Origin: Philhelius pedissequus
Lineage: Eukaryota; Arthropoda; Insecta; Diptera; Syrphidae
Assembly (NCBI GenBank): GCA_910595825.1
Contig: OU343162.1
Coordinates: 13,606,604-13,670,603 of the forward strand
Reading direction: 5' to 3'
Length of the DNA: 64,000 nt
In this document: piece by piece, positions 13,801-26,338 of the stretch
How the letters are laid out: the number at the start of each line of letters is the position of its first letter
How positions within the stretch are numbered: the first letter of the stretch is position 1
Translations under genes and position numbers: made by a program
Notes under the pieces: generated by a model
Seen by the model: only the letters and a program-made list of their open reading frames with translations
What the model was told of the DNA's origin: nothing
Databases searched by the model: none

Positions 13801-16800
13801 AATCTGCCGAAAAAGACTGCGCAAAACTCGACAATAAACGCCGTAAAGCCGAAGAAGCTGTCAAACGGGCTGACGTTGAGTATTATACACTTTGTGTTCG
13901 TGCTGAGCGTGCTCGTGTCGATTGGGAGATGTCAGTGTTACGTGGATCATCACTATTACAAAATGTTGAAACCCAACGACTGGCTAGCATGAAAATGTTT
14001 GTTACAAATTATCTCAGACTTACAGCAAATATGAATCCAATTTTGGACGGGCTTGCTCAGAGACTTACACCTACAATAGAATCCTGCAATGTTCAGAAAG
14101 ATTTAAGTGTGATAAAGAATATCAGAAGAATTGCGGAAGGTCCAAGTGAACAATTATTGCCGGACTTCTATTGTGAACATACCACTTTGGCTATGAATAG
14201 AGAAAGAAGGAAGCATGCATTGATAAAATTATTACAGCTAGTCAAAACCGACTTGGAAAGAGAACGCAGGTCTCGGAATGGCTTGAAAGTAATTTCGGAT
14301 TCACTGAATAATTCAGAAAATCAAAATATCACAGATAAATTGTATCACGTAAGTTTTTTTTTTAAGTCTTTTAATGGATGTATTGTGAATGATAATATAT
14401 TTTGACAGATTCGGTCGATGTTGACATATTTGGAGGGGGCACGCTTTAAACTTCACTCAGCGTTACTTGAATTGGATCATAAGCCAAGAAACTCACATCC
14501 GCTTGCGCAACACATACAGGTGAGCATCATTTTCACTGTGAACAGAGCTTCAAAAATTCAACACTAGCTAACTTTGACACTAATACTCTCCCTATTTAAG
14601 CAGATCCTCAGAAATACTGAGAATGAAAATCTAAATTAGCTAGAATTTTAATTGAATAGTAAATATAAGAACTGGGCAATCTTTCCGGTTAAATCCAAGT
14701 TAAATCCAATTTTCGTAATACAAAGTTAAGTGAACCAATTTGAAGAGGTAACTCTTGATTAACTGATCTAATCATATATTTGTGACAATTGTGTCAAGGC
14801 ACTGATAATATTCGTTTTCAAGCCTTGAAGTTAATATTGCACTGAAAAACTCTAATGGTTATGGTTTAATTTAGAGAAGTGATTCCACACATGCCAATTT
14901 ATAACAGTTCTGTTTATAAAAGTTCATTTAACACGGCCCTTAGCTTCAGACGGGTATCTACTACCTGAACTTAGTTGTTTGATCCAGCAGCCACCCAACC
15001 TCACGAAGCAAGGAGAATATTCCACACTTTCAACTGTTGTAAAGCTGTTATAACTGTTATAAATTGAAATTTTCTCTAATCTCGTGCTTTATTCGGACAT
15101 ATATGGGCTAGTTTTTCAATGGATGAATTTAAGATTTGAATTATTTAACCTGGAAAATAAGAAATGCCCGTTTTGATTTGAAAGCAGTTTTTTAGAGAAG
15201 GATTAACTTGACTTTCAATTGTCAAAAATCTATCTAAATCGATATGGGACACTACGTAAATCGCTTTTTCCCTGTGTCATAGATTTCGACTTTTTTTTTA
15301 CAGTAGCTGTATATTATTTTCTCCCACAAAAAATTTGCGCTACATAAATTCTAAAATTAAGCTATTAATTTTTTTTGAGACCTGTCATTTTTGCATGTAA
15401 AAATAAAAGGCCAGCCATAATCAGATTACGTCAGCTTAAGCTAGTGTCAAAATCTTCGTTGTCATATATGACACAAGGGTTTCTTAAATATCACACATGC
15501 ACTCTGACTTATGACACTCATTTTTGACAGATCCACACACAAATAGGGATGGGCCAATATTTCAGTAAAAGTTATTCAGTAACAGGTATTAGCAGATGGA
15601 AAATACCTGTTAACCTTGATTACTCATTCAGCTTAACCCAGATTCTGTATATATTATTAGTCATGGAAAAAAATCACATTACATATTTTCCTTAATCGTG
15701 ATTCTGAAATCAGCAATGAAATTAAAACAATGTTTTGTTACGCTAACGAATTTATACGATGCTCTGAAATTACTAATAAGCAAAATCAGTTGAGAAACTG
15801 CAGTAATTAAATTAAAACACTAAAATCGCAAATAAGCAGGTAGAACTTCTTTTATGCAAATCAATAAAGGCATTTAAGGTACGCATCGCCCCTCTTGGTG
15901 CAAAAAAATTTTCGTTGTATAGTAAAGTTTATACAAATTCAAAAAAAAAATATGTAAGTTTGGGATAATTCTTATTTAAATGATTTGATAAAGTTGCTGG
16001 CAAGGACAAATAATTGTATCCTGAGCAACTTAAAATTGTCTAGTATAGATACTTTTGACAAATGGCAGTAATATTTTCGCCTTTTTTAAAATAAAACCTT
16101 GTTAAAACTAAAGCAAATGGAATAATGCAAATAGGTGCATTTTTTGATCGAACCGAATAGCGGAATATAGAAGAGATGTAATTAATTGTGAAATTCGAGA
16201 AGAAAGTTATTAAAGTTATTATTTTACTGTTAATTTTTGTTCCATATAAATATTATTTCAGTAATAGGTATTTATAATTAATATTTAAAAGTAGCAATAA
16301 CAGATAATGCAACTAGCAGTTTGGTTCATACGTGACACAAAGCTTTCAGTTTTGACACATGCACACGGAATTAAACGAAAATGAAAACTTGAAATATATT
16401 ACCTTCTAATATCTGTATTGTGATCAAAATTTCATATAAACGTGAAGTACCCACAGAAAGGATTGACAGATGTCAAATTTCCGAACGTAATAATCCATTT
16501 CTGTCAATTTAGCCTAAGATCGTGAAAGTGATCGAAACTTAACGAAACTCAGCAAAGCGGCCATTAAAAGCACTTCCTATAACTGGGAAAATCTACGAAT
16601 CTACAAAAAACTGTCAAGCCCTGTTCCTATTCACCAAATTTTCATAGTTTGTCATAAAAGTGAGTAGCTCACGCGAGAGTAAAATAATTTTTCTCCAGTC
16701 TTCGAAGTTTTTGGCCGATTTCACGAAGAACTTTTAGTCCCGTTTGCTGATAGGAATCCTGAATATTTATGTTTAACTTCAAACGCTTGATGGCTACTTT

Positions 16801-19800
16801 TTCCTCTCCGTAAACTGTCACATACGTTTTTAAGTAGAACTTAAATGTTTAATTTGTGTATCAGGAAACGGGCCTTAATGATTTAATGATTTTTGGTTTC
16901 ACCAAGCGCTTTTAAATTAAACGAGCTTTATAAACTAAATGACTATTTTTGTCAATTCTTTTTCATAAAAAGTACATTCCAAGGAACAGATTTATTAAAG
17001 TTTTTGATAAATTCTTCATAATAAACTTCTTAATTCATTTCCAAATAAAAAAACCAACAGAAATAAAAGTTGTCACTCACCACCACTTCAACTTTTTTGA
17101 ACTTCTTGGCATTTGTTTCAACACATAATGCTTCTTAAGGCGATTTCGTTTCAATAAATAGGATTCGCTACTAAAACAAATACTTTTCGGCTTTGAAACG
17201 AACTATTACGGATCTAGTCTTTGTGACTGTGTGTGTTGCTTGGCATCTATAAAAAAAAACAAATCTTCAATTCGTTAAAACATCATTATTTCGTTTTCAT
17301 TTTCTGATTCCGCCGCGGAGAAGTTCCTAAATCCACTTGCACTTTTTTAATACTTGTTTCCAAGGAGTTTTTAACAATTGTTTAATAATATTAATTTGCT
17401 TTTTCTGTACACTGGCACAAAATAAAAAGTAATTCACACCACAACAATTGAGAAACTTCAAAAGAAATAGTGTAGTGTGTGTAAGAATCTGTGTACAAAT
17501 CCGTATTGAATCCGTCTCCAAAAAGAGATTCAATACGGATCTGTTTTTCCAGAAAAAATTTGTTTTAATTTGAAACGAATCTGATTTTTAGAAAAAAACT
17601 TGACGGCGGTTCGACGGCAGATAGATGTTTTCATTGAATCGAAATTGACATTATTTGTTCCTCATAATACTACGTTTTCACCTACAACTTAATGCAGATT
17701 TAAGTGGATTAACCATAAATCCTCTTTGAAATCTTCTGAAAACTGAAGATTTCGCATACAAATTTTAATCTCCTCAAAAAGAGATTAAAAATTAATCTCA
17801 TTCAAATCTTCTTCGAAGTAGAAGATTGTCAAAATGAACAAACCTTATTTCATAGAACGCGCCTATTCTAATATAATTTCCTCCATTGTCATTCAACAAA
17901 AAAAAAACCTGTCTGACATTATTTAATTTGTTTTTGCCTTCGAATTCTATATATAAAAATAAAAGATGCAATAAAGCTACAAAGACCAAAGCGGTGACTC
18001 GAATTTGTAATGGAAAATGTTTTACGAGTTGCAATCTCATAAGCGAGGTGGATAATGTGGTTTTGTCTTCGAGTGTTTGTTTTTTATTTCAGGTTGACAG
18101 GGAATCCATTAATTGGAAGTGTTGGTCAGATAAAGCTGTAAATATTGTTCATTCACAAAATTGGTTTTTCATTTTCCTTCTAGATTATCGACCTCGTGTC
18201 CTGTCCAGATTTGAAGGATAAAATGTTGGGATAACAATATTATTAAGTTCATTTTTATTTATAGAAATTAAATTTGTTCACTGCACCGAAATTATTATTC
18301 TTCTTTCTAATTATTTTGTTTTATTGGGAAATTTATCCGCCGTAAATTTATCCGTTGTAGCATTTTACATACAATTCGCTACGGTCGATAAAAAGCTAGA
18401 GTAGAAGCTACGGTTGATGGCTGGTTGACGTTCAGTCGAGTCTCGATTCTGATTTTGTTAGTTTTGTTGGTACGATTGATAATAGAATTGAATCTCGATG
18501 GATGTGTTCATGGAGTGTTATAATTATTAATTTCATTCGTAAGACAAATCGATCCAGTATATATTTCTCAAATCTTAGATAACTCCATTTTTTAATAAAT
18601 TATAAACTGTTCTTTTGAAAATTATGTGACTTACTATTAAAAACTGTATTCTTTGCTCAATTATTTTCTGAAGTACGTCTAAAATTGCACCTATATCTGC
18701 AATTTTGCATACCCCTAATGTCAATTAATCAATTTTAACAAATTTTGATATCCATTATGAAAAAGAAACCAATATTTATCGAATGAATTCCGTTTTACTT
18801 TTATTTTTGACTAACCAAGCCCAATTTTCGTTTTGTGTTCAATTTTTATTGATAGTTGTAAATAAACGGACTTTGGTAAAAAAAATCATCTTTTTATTTA
18901 GATCTACAAAAACGTAATTTGAGAAGACAAACCGCATTGGGCGGAACTGCAGTATAGAGGAATGATCCACAGTGCGTCGCAAAATATTTATTCGTATGAA
19001 ATTCTATGAGCTATAAGGCTAGGCACGCAAATATGCAACTTTCAGTTTTGCAACAGTTTGGTTGCTAAAGTGAATACCATGACACAAACAAGCCATACTA
19101 AGATCGGAAACCTTCGTACGTTTCACCCCCCAAAACCCATTTGTATACATTGTTGTATTTGGACATTTGTACATACCCTATCCATTAATAGATCTGAAAG
19201 CGAAAAACAAAACAAAAACAAATTAATAGGGCTGTGTTATCTATGTGTCTATAGGAATAGAAACAGAAAAGATTCTTGTGTGCGTTTTTATAAATGTGTC
19301 TATTGGAAGAGGAACGGAAAAGTTACATGTGTGCGTATTTCAGCTTGTAGGCAAATGTCAAATTAAAGCAGAGGTTTCGGGTCTTTATGTTATTAGTTTA
19401 TGTACCATGAGAGTGCGCGCAAATGCAGTAACAATTCAGTCCGCGATTGGAGCAACTTAAAAGTTTCCGTTTTGGCACAAATCGAACGATCGCCCCAAAT
19501 AAGTTCTTCAGTATGTATCACACCGAACTATAATGTAACTGCGCGCACATTAAATCAAAATATTGTTTGTGTGATGGTTTATCTCATTGATTGATTTTAA
19601 GTTGCTAATGCGCGCGATCAGTAGTTATTAAACTATTTCGTTTCGGAAAAATTGCATGTGAGCGCCTAGCTTAAACGCAATAAGCGGCAACTGAACTTCA
19701 CAAAATGTGCTTTTTCTTCACTGTTTAATGTACGTTGGCCATGGACGGTATTCGCTTCAGTACATGGACATGGACTGGGCATACATTTTTGTGATCCATT

Positions 19801-22800
19801 GTTTTTTTTTTGTTCTGGACATGTGCATGTAAATGGCAAACCAAATGTTAACTACTTGTTCCTTACTCCGCGTATGTTAAGTGCAGTCTGATGAGTGAAT
19901 ATTTAATTGAAAGCAAAACATAATTAGAAAATAAATTTATAAATTGAGTTGAAAAATAAAATTCTAGCTATCGATCTACTCAGAAAATAAATAAAAGCAT
20001 GAAATATAAAGGGGAAATGTAATGGGAGTGAACAATTTAAGCTACGCTGTAGTGTGCGTTCAAAACCAAGAAACATTTAAAGGTAACAGCAAATCTCCGT
20101 CAATTTTGTATCCTAGTGTGAAAGGCATAGAAGATTTTTAAAGCAATACAAAAATTGTCCTGTGTAAAAAGGGACTTGACCATAGTCTATGAACAAACCC
20201 ATTCACTTATCATTTCCTTTATATTGGTGCAAAATGAATGTTCGAATTTAAAAATGAAAACAAGAAATAGGTTTGTAACATAAATTAAATATTGGTACGT
20301 TTTTCTACTTTCTATTTTATATGAATAAAAGCTAATTATTGCTCATAATTTTGATATTTTCTTAATTTTACTTTGCAAAAGACTCTTTCATTACTTGTGA
20401 CGGCTGTACAGGGGTACCATTTTTACAAAAAATAAAAAAGCTACGGTCCATGCTACGGTCGATGCGTTTTTTTGGCAATTACTTACGGTACAATGGATAG
20501 ATTCCCAATAAAACACACTTATTAACTGTGTTTTATTGGGATTCTATCCATTGTACCGTAACTAGATCCCAAAAAAACGCATCGACCGTAGCATGGACTG
20601 TAGCTTTTAATTTTTTGTAAAAATGGTACCCCTGCACAGCAGTCACAAGTAATGACAGAGACTTGTGCAAAGTAAAATTAAGAAAATATTAAAATTATGA
20701 ACAATAGCTTTTATTCATACAAAATAGAAAGTAGAAAAACTTACCAATATTTAATTTATGTTTCTAACATATTTCTTGTTTTCATTTGTTCTGCATTTGC
20801 AATTTTAAATTCGAACATTCATTTTGCACTAATAGAAAGGAAATGATAAGTGAATGGGTTTGTTCATAGACTATGGTCAAGTCCCTTTTTACACAGGGCA
20901 ATTTTTGTATTGCTGTAAAAATCGTCTAAGACTCACAAGAAGAAACAAAATTTGCCGGAGATTTGAATGTTTCCTTTTAATGTTTCTTGGTTCTAAACGC
21001 ACACTACAACGTAGTTTAAATTGCTCAGACCCATACATTTCCTTTATATTTCATGGTTTTATTTATTTTCTGAGTAGATCGATGGCTAGGAGTTTATTTT
21101 TCAAGTCAATTTACAAATTTATTTTCTGAGTATGTTTTGCTTTCAATTCCATATTCACTAATCAGACTGCACTAAACATACGCGGAGTTAGGAACAAATA
21201 GTTAACATTTGGTTTGCCATTTCCATGCACATGTCAAAAAAAAAAAACAATGGGATCACAAAAATGTACGCCCAGTGGATGTCCATGTAGTGAAGCCAAT
21301 ACAGTTTATTGCCAAACGTCCATTAAACAGTGAAGAAAAAGCACATTTTGTAAAACTCAGTTGCCGCTAAGTGTGTTTAGGCTAGGCGCGCACATGCAAT
21401 TTTTCGGAAACGAACAAACCACACATACAATATTTTGATTTAATGTGCGCGCAGTTAGATTATAGTTCGGTGTGATACAAACTGCTTGAACTCATTTGGG
21501 GTGATCGTTCGATTTGTGCCAAATCACATACTTTTAAGTTGCTCGAATCGCGGGCTGAATAGTTTTTGCATGTGCGCGCACTCTCATATAAGCCCAACTG
21601 TTGCAAACTAAAAGTTGCATATATGTGCGCGCCTATCCTAATAGCTCATAGAATTTCATACGAATAAGAATTTTGCGGCGCAGTGTCGAGCAGTTCCTCT
21701 ATAGCGCAGTTCCACCCAATGCGGTTTGTGTTCTCAAATTGCTTTTTTGTAGATCTAAATAAAACGATGATTTTTTCACCAAACTTAGTTTATTTATAAC
21801 AATCAATAAAAATTGAACACAAAACGAATATTGGTCTTATTTAGTCAAAAATAAAGGTAAAACGGAATTCATTCAAAGGATATTGATTTTTTTTCAAAAC
21901 GGAAATCGAAATTTATTAAAATTGATTAAGTAACATTATGGGTATGCAAAATTGCAGATATAGGTGGAATTTTAGACCAAAGAATACATATTTTAATACT
22001 AAAAGAGAGAAACTTTTCAGAAGAACAGCTTATAATTTATTAAAAAATGAAGTTATCAAAGATTTTAGATATATAAACTGGCGAACTATAAAAAAAAAGA
22101 ACAAAAAGATCGATTTGTCTTACGAATGAAATTAATAATTATAACACTCCATGAAGACATCCATCGAGATTCAATCCAATTATCAATCGTACCAATAATA
22201 CTAACAAAATCAATTTCGAGAAACGTCAACCAGTCATCCACCGTATCTTCTACTTTAGTTTTTTATCGACCGTAGCGAATTGTATGTAAAATGTTACGAC
22301 GGATAAACTTACGGTGGATAAATTTCCCAATAAAACACAGTTATTGACTTTTGAATGCCAATTCAGAGTGAAAACGTCAAACTAATCTTTTTTCTCTGGT
22401 GAAAACACTTCAAAATTAATTTTTAATCGACTCAATTTAAACCTGATTATCGTTAGGTGAAAACGTAGTATAAGATTGGATCCTTAAAAATACCAAATCA
22501 ATTTATTTTTTCAGGGATGCCAACTCAATTTTAACAAAAATTCCCTGAAGTTTCCCTTTTATGGGCTAATGAAACTAAAAAGATTTAAGGGTCTGATAAA
22601 ATTTAAGATGATTTTTGATAAATGTATTTTTATTGCTTGTTTATAAATTTGGCCATTAGTCCAAGAAGTTTCTCTGAACAAAAATATTAAAACTGTCAAA
22701 TGAAGGAAAACAGAAAAAAAAAAACAATTCCTAAGCTGTCAGTTGTCATGTGTGTCATTACAAAAAGTGGAACTAATCAAATTTATTGTCTGTTAGGGCG

Positions 22801-23928
22801 TATTCGTGCAACACATTAAATTTGTGATTTGTGGTTGTTTTAAAAAATTGTTTCACATAAAACTTTATTAAACATTTTCAAAAATATACTTTTTATTTTG
22901 ACGTTGGATAAAATAGATAAAATCTCTGTTCAATGCGTTGCCGTGCTTTTGTGAAACTTTGTTACTCTCTGAGATATTTTTACCCCCACTATTGCAAAAA
23001 TGACAGTTCTCACATTTTTGTTCACATAATATACTGGAACACACTTTTTATAACTAGCCACTAGCCAGTTCAGCACACTGAGATCTCACAAATTTCGCTG
23101 CGTCAAAAATTGAGGAGGCTAATCCAAATTTGAGTTAGGAATGACATTTAGGTACATTTAGATCTAAGTGATTTATATTCTATTATCCGATTCTATTATG
23201 TACATATATGCTTTTAATTTGATTTTTTAAAATATATTTTCTATTTTTTTTTTTTTTTGAAGATTACGCGTGATCGTACTGGCCTGCAGCAAAGTATTCT
23301 TAAAGTTCCACTATGGCTAAAAAACAACGATAAAGTCAACAGTCCCGATAGTCGTGATAATGAATACGATTCAGTTAATGAAGAAAACGGAAGTGGCGCC
23401 GATGTGAAAAACGACATTTTAGTTAAACAATTTCAACGCAGTCAAAGTAATTTGGAAACCATTACCAATAACGGCTCAACAAAAATCTGTGTTGGTGAGA
23501 AAGCCAACACAATTCCCACCACAGTTCTGGATAGTTCGTTCTTTGATCGCGGCATAGCTGATGGTGGTTCCAATCAACCGGACTCTGATTTCGATGAATT
23601 TAGTTCTCAAGATGGCGATGACAATGAGGAAGAAACTAAACCAAAACCCAATGGGGTAGCGGTATCTCTGATCAATGAACAATCACCCAAAGAAGATTTA
23701 TCGTCGACGGCGGCGACAAATGAAACAAATAATTGTCATTCGGTGGTAATAAGTAGATGCAAGGCTCTATACAGCTATACACCAAAACTGTACGATGAGC
23801 TCGAACTGAATCCTGGCGATATAATCGAAGTACATGTAAAGCAAGACGATGGCTGGTGGTTAGGGGCATTGCGAAACAATGTCGGCATCTTCCCTGCAAC
23901 TTACGTGGAAGAATTTACCCAAGACTGA
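10837..23928 (+). CDS. Nost: Nostrin orthologue: F-BAR, HR1 and SH3 adaptor protein
   Basis: Six coding exons joined by GT/AG introns with continuous frame: 10837-12285, 12411-12496, 13313-13538, 13599-14348, 14409-14519 and 23263-23928, giving 1095 residues. Residues 1-483 (exon 1) are low-complexity and Ser/Thr/Asn-rich. An F-BAR (FCH) domain runs from about 486 to 750 (starts FEELRRYIKQGGDFGKEL; long charged helix with AAEKEIKSAEKDCAKLDNKR). An HR1-like helical region follows at about 810-870. A C-terminal SH3 spans about 1038-1092 with ALYSY, DDGWWLG and FPATYV motifs. Known for the family: F-BAR proteins bind and curve membranes and drive endocytosis; fly Nostrin acts with Cip4 in E-cadherin turnover, and vertebrate NOSTRIN binds nitric oxide synthase. 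The exon 1 frame reads on into the intron to 12369, a possible short isoform. The ATG at 10837 is the first in frame; upstream non-coding exons are not resolved. Intron 5 is 8743 nt and full of transposons. Confidence 0.9.
12523..12794. mobile_element. MITE with AACTGAGATCTCA inverted ends in Nostrin intron 2
   Basis: The left end AACTGAGATCTCACTAATTT and right end TGAGATCTCAGTT (12782-12794) are inverted. A second, one-ended copy begins at about 23077 (ACTGAGATCTCACAAATTTC), just before the last Nostrin exon. Non-coding. Confidence 0.55.
12888..13196. mobile_element. MITE with ATGTCGTTTTC inverted ends in Nostrin intron 2
   Basis: ATGTCGTTTTC at 12888 pairs with GAAAACGACAT ending at 13196. 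Single ends of the same family are at about 30420 and 52071 (ATGTCGTTTTCTATTCAACC), each followed by a TTTGATC-type subterminal block. It ends only ~115 bp before the exon at 13313. Confidence 0.55.
14871..15079. mobile_element. Short MITE, TTAGAGAA / CAATTTATAACAGTT family
   Basis: TTAGAGAA with CCAATTTATAACAGTT inside the left end is mirrored by AACTGTTATAAATTGAAATT and TTCTCTAA at the right. Partial relatives lie near 6845 and 32800-32835 (GTTATAACTGTTATA followed by TTTCTCTAGTCTCG). Non-coding, in Nostrin intron 5. Confidence 0.5.
16616..16876. mobile_element. Probable MITE with AAGCCCTGTTCCTATTCA-type ends
   Basis: Left end AAGCCCTGTTCCTATTCACC; right end GTATCAGGAAACGGGCCTT, whose reverse complement aligns with the left over about 25 bp with a few mismatches. 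An internal CCCGTTTGCTGATAGGAATC segment repeats the same motif. Non-coding, in Nostrin intron 5. Confidence 0.4.
19015..19674. mobile_element. Nested MITE with GGCTAGGCGCGCA ends, arm A copy
   Basis: Left TAAGGCTAGGCACGCAAATA and right CATGTGAGCGCCTAGCTTAA are inverted ends. It lies at the same relative place as the copy in arm B and is longer because of about 330 bp of extra sequence. Confidence 0.5.
21377..21641. mobile_element. Nested MITE with GGCTAGGCGCGCA ends, arm B copy
   Basis: TTAGGCTAGGCGCGCACATG (left) and ATGTGCGCGCCTATCCTAA (right). The presence of this insert in both arms shows that the arms were copied from one another after the MITE had inserted. Confidence 0.5.
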
Positions 23929-23954
23929 TTTTAAGAGGGAATTCTTGTAGCTTA

Positions 23955-23960
23955 AATAAA
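23955..23960 (+). terminator. Candidate polyadenylation signal of Nostrin
   Basis: AATAAA 27 nt after the TGA stop (23926-23928). Further downstream AT-rich sequence offers alternatives, so this is only the first candidate. Confidence 0.4.
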
Positions 23961-25930
23961 AAAAAAGCTCGACCGTCTTCCGCGTTACTGCCTTTTTATT
24001 TCAAAATGGGTCTATAAGTTTTTGACCTTTCTTGTTATTTTTATTTTTTATTTTATTTTCATTTTGACATCCGAAATCGAATTGAATTCGAACATTAAAA
24101 ATCTATTTTTATTTAACTGTTGTTTATTTTTCTTTAATTTTATTATTTATGTGATTAAATGCACTTATACAATTTAATTCTCTGTTTAAAATCTCCATTT
24201 GGTAAGTTTTAAAATGATTAAAGAAAAAATAGAAATTGATAAACAAAGATTAAAATTTAGAATAGTCTTGTTAAACTAGTTTGTAATCATTGTAAATCAT
24301 ATAGATTAATCACAAGTTATATTTAATAATACCAACCTATTTAAAAAGAAATCGAAAAAAATGCAAAGCTTTTTTTTCAAGCCCAAAATGAAATGTACAT
24401 ACATAGAATTAACACTTTTATTTAAATATATCTTTAAACAAAATTTGGTATTTATTTTGTCATTTATATTTCAGCAAGTTCATTGGTTCAGAAGAGGCGG
24501 CGTTGGGTGTGGTATTCCAAAGAGATTTTTAAGCAATGTCGTATTGTGAATTATCTGTCAACTGTCATTTTGTTAGAAAGAGATACAAATTGAGCTCTGT
24601 TTCTACGAACAGTTCTTTTTACTATTTATTTTGAAACCAACTTTTACTGCGTTAAATCAACGGTCGTCAATAAACGAAGTGGGATACTAAAAATTCATTG
24701 GTTTTAAAGTGCATATGAATCCATTTGTTTATTTTCAACTAATCGTCATTTACTGAAAATATCACTGTAGGAATGTACTGTTTTAATTTTGACATTTGAA
24801 CAACAACGTGCTCGTTATAATTCGTTTATTTTTCTACATAGCAAACTTTATCCTGCACTAAAATGTTCTACATTCCAGCTTTTGACGTATGGGGAATTTT
24901 CTATTATAAATGTCAAGGCATAATGACATTTGAAGCCATTTAAATATGTAAACAAACCTGGTTACTTAAAGAACTTATACATTATACCTGAAACACATTC
25001 AAGCAGCACCAGACTCGTCAAAACCAAAATTCACGCAGACCAGACAACAAAATTTCAAACACATTGCCACAAGAAGCGCCATTTCTATCTGCTTGGCATT
25101 TCGTTCAGAAGCAAACCATATGCATTTCTTGCTTTCGATCAGTGCCACACTTAATTATTGCCACGCTAAACCTTTTAAACCTTAATACAGCTTTTGAGAC
25201 TCACAGCCATCAGGCTTTTATCGCCTTTTTTATTTGGTGGTTGTATTTATTTAATATCAAATACAATTAGTTTTATTAAATAATATTTTACTATACATTT
25301 AAAAGGAAACAAAATAAATAATTATCGCGCACAAAATTATTGGCAAAATATGCCAGAAATTTCTCAAATTTCCTGCCATCTGGCACTGGCAGTACTGTCG
25401 TAAAACTGATTATTTTAATAGCGAGTTTCATTAAGAAAAGATTTGATCTTTCTGTAAAAAGATTGAATCCTTTTGAATTTTTAGATTTCCATTGCAACAA
25501 AAAGAGCAAATCTAGATAAAATATCAACACGAAAGATTTGATCTCTGATGTGTTGATTGTAAAAAGACTTTTCTGTCAAACGACAAACGGAAAATTTGTA
25601 TTTTGTTATTAATTTGTTGTGAACTTGTTGTAGGCTGTGCTGCGGATGCAGAAGTTAATAATTTAGAATTTTTAAATTTAGTGGAGTCATCGTCATCTCA
25701 TGATGAATATATGTTTTTTTCAGAATTGCATGTGTCAATAATTCACCAATACTGCAATTAAACTTGGAAGTTAAGTTTTATTAAAAAGGTCAAATATCGA
25801 TCTTGAGAGGAGATCTTTGAAATTTGAATGAAACCCGCTGTAAGTCACAGTTATTTAAAGCCAATTTTGTCTGTCATTTAAGCAAAGGTTATTTTAAAAA
25901 AAAAGTTGGAATCAGACAAATAGTAAACAA
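23961..25930. other. Intergenic stretch without a recognisable gene
   Basis: AT-rich, with only chance reading frames (24361-24549, 24930-25154, 25291-25530), none showing a family motif. No inverted ends were found that pair convincingly. Confidence 0.4.
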
Positions 25931-25934
25931 AAAT

Positions 25935-26215
25935 TAGAAGCCACAAGCCGATTCACTACTCGTAGCATCGTGCAACGTTTTTAAAGTAACTCACTTTAAA
26001 AGTCTTAAAAGTGCCAAACACGCCTTGGATTTCGAATGAACGCAAGTTCAACTACATTGTTCGAAAAGGTCCTGCATTTAACAAAATAAATAATGCACTT
26101 ACGGTGGCGGAGGAGTATTGGTGTGGGCCTACAGGTGCGCTGTGGGTAAACTAGTTTTCATCGACGACATTGTGTATAAAAGTGTATATGGGTATATTAA
26201 GAGAGAACGACAGAG
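25935..26215 (+). mobile_element. Tc1-like transposase remnant
   Basis: The clear part is 26103-26212: frame GGGGVLVWAYRCAVGKLVF followed by an ID and a KSVYGYIKRE segment, which has the layout of the Tc1 segment between the first and second catalytic Asp. The upstream sequence from about 25935 may be the preceding part (TRSIVQRFLK) but is badly eroded. No catalytic triad is complete. Confidence 0.5.
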
Positions 26216-26338
26216 ATCCAATAAATCATACGGCTCGAGATGTGTGTATGTTGGTTCATGTGCTTCCACAATCCACACCCCCTACCACAGATGAGAAATG
26301 GCAAGATAGGAATCCTCGGCTGTAAACGGGTTTGCCTA

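Larger units (their letters stand above)
18317..22337. mobile_element. Giant inverted dimer: two copies of a TIR element facing each other
   Basis: Arm A (18317-20515, 2199 bp) and arm B (20529-22337, 1809 bp) are near-complete reverse complements around a centre of about 13 bp (20516-20528). The outer ends read TGTTTTATTGGGAAATTTAT and its complement, and the inner ends carry the same TGTTTTATTGGG terminus, so each arm is itself a complete element with its own inverted ends. The arms match in detail: the GGTACAATGGATAG block at the centre, the GAATGTTCGAATTTAAA-type block, the CTACGGTCGAT block near the outer ends. Arm A carries about 330 bp (roughly 19066-19395) that B lacks. Both arms contain the same nested MITE (19015-19674, 21377-21641). 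No transposase frame is visible. Confidence 0.8.
17668..22470. mobile_element. MITE of the TACTACGTTTTCACC family, split by the inverted dimer
   Basis: TACTACGTTTTCACCTA at 17668 and TAGGTGAAAACGTAGTA ending 22470 are exact inverted ends of the family also seen at 7939-8700. The 4-kb inverted dimer at 18317-22337 lies between them, so a MITE in Nostrin intron 5 appears to have received the larger insertion. Flanking MITE body is about 650 bp on the left and 130 bp on the right. Confidence 0.5.

Noticed and set aside
17886..18221. 111-codon plus-strand frame in the Nostrin intron
   Set aside because: Overlaps the MITE arm, has an ordinary AT-rich composition and no family resemblance; no in-phase splice sites to neighbouring Nostrin exons.
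19058..19366. 102-codon frame in the inverted dimer as transposase or gene
   Set aside because: No domain, lies partly in the extra ~330 bp present only in arm A, and has no counterpart in arm B.
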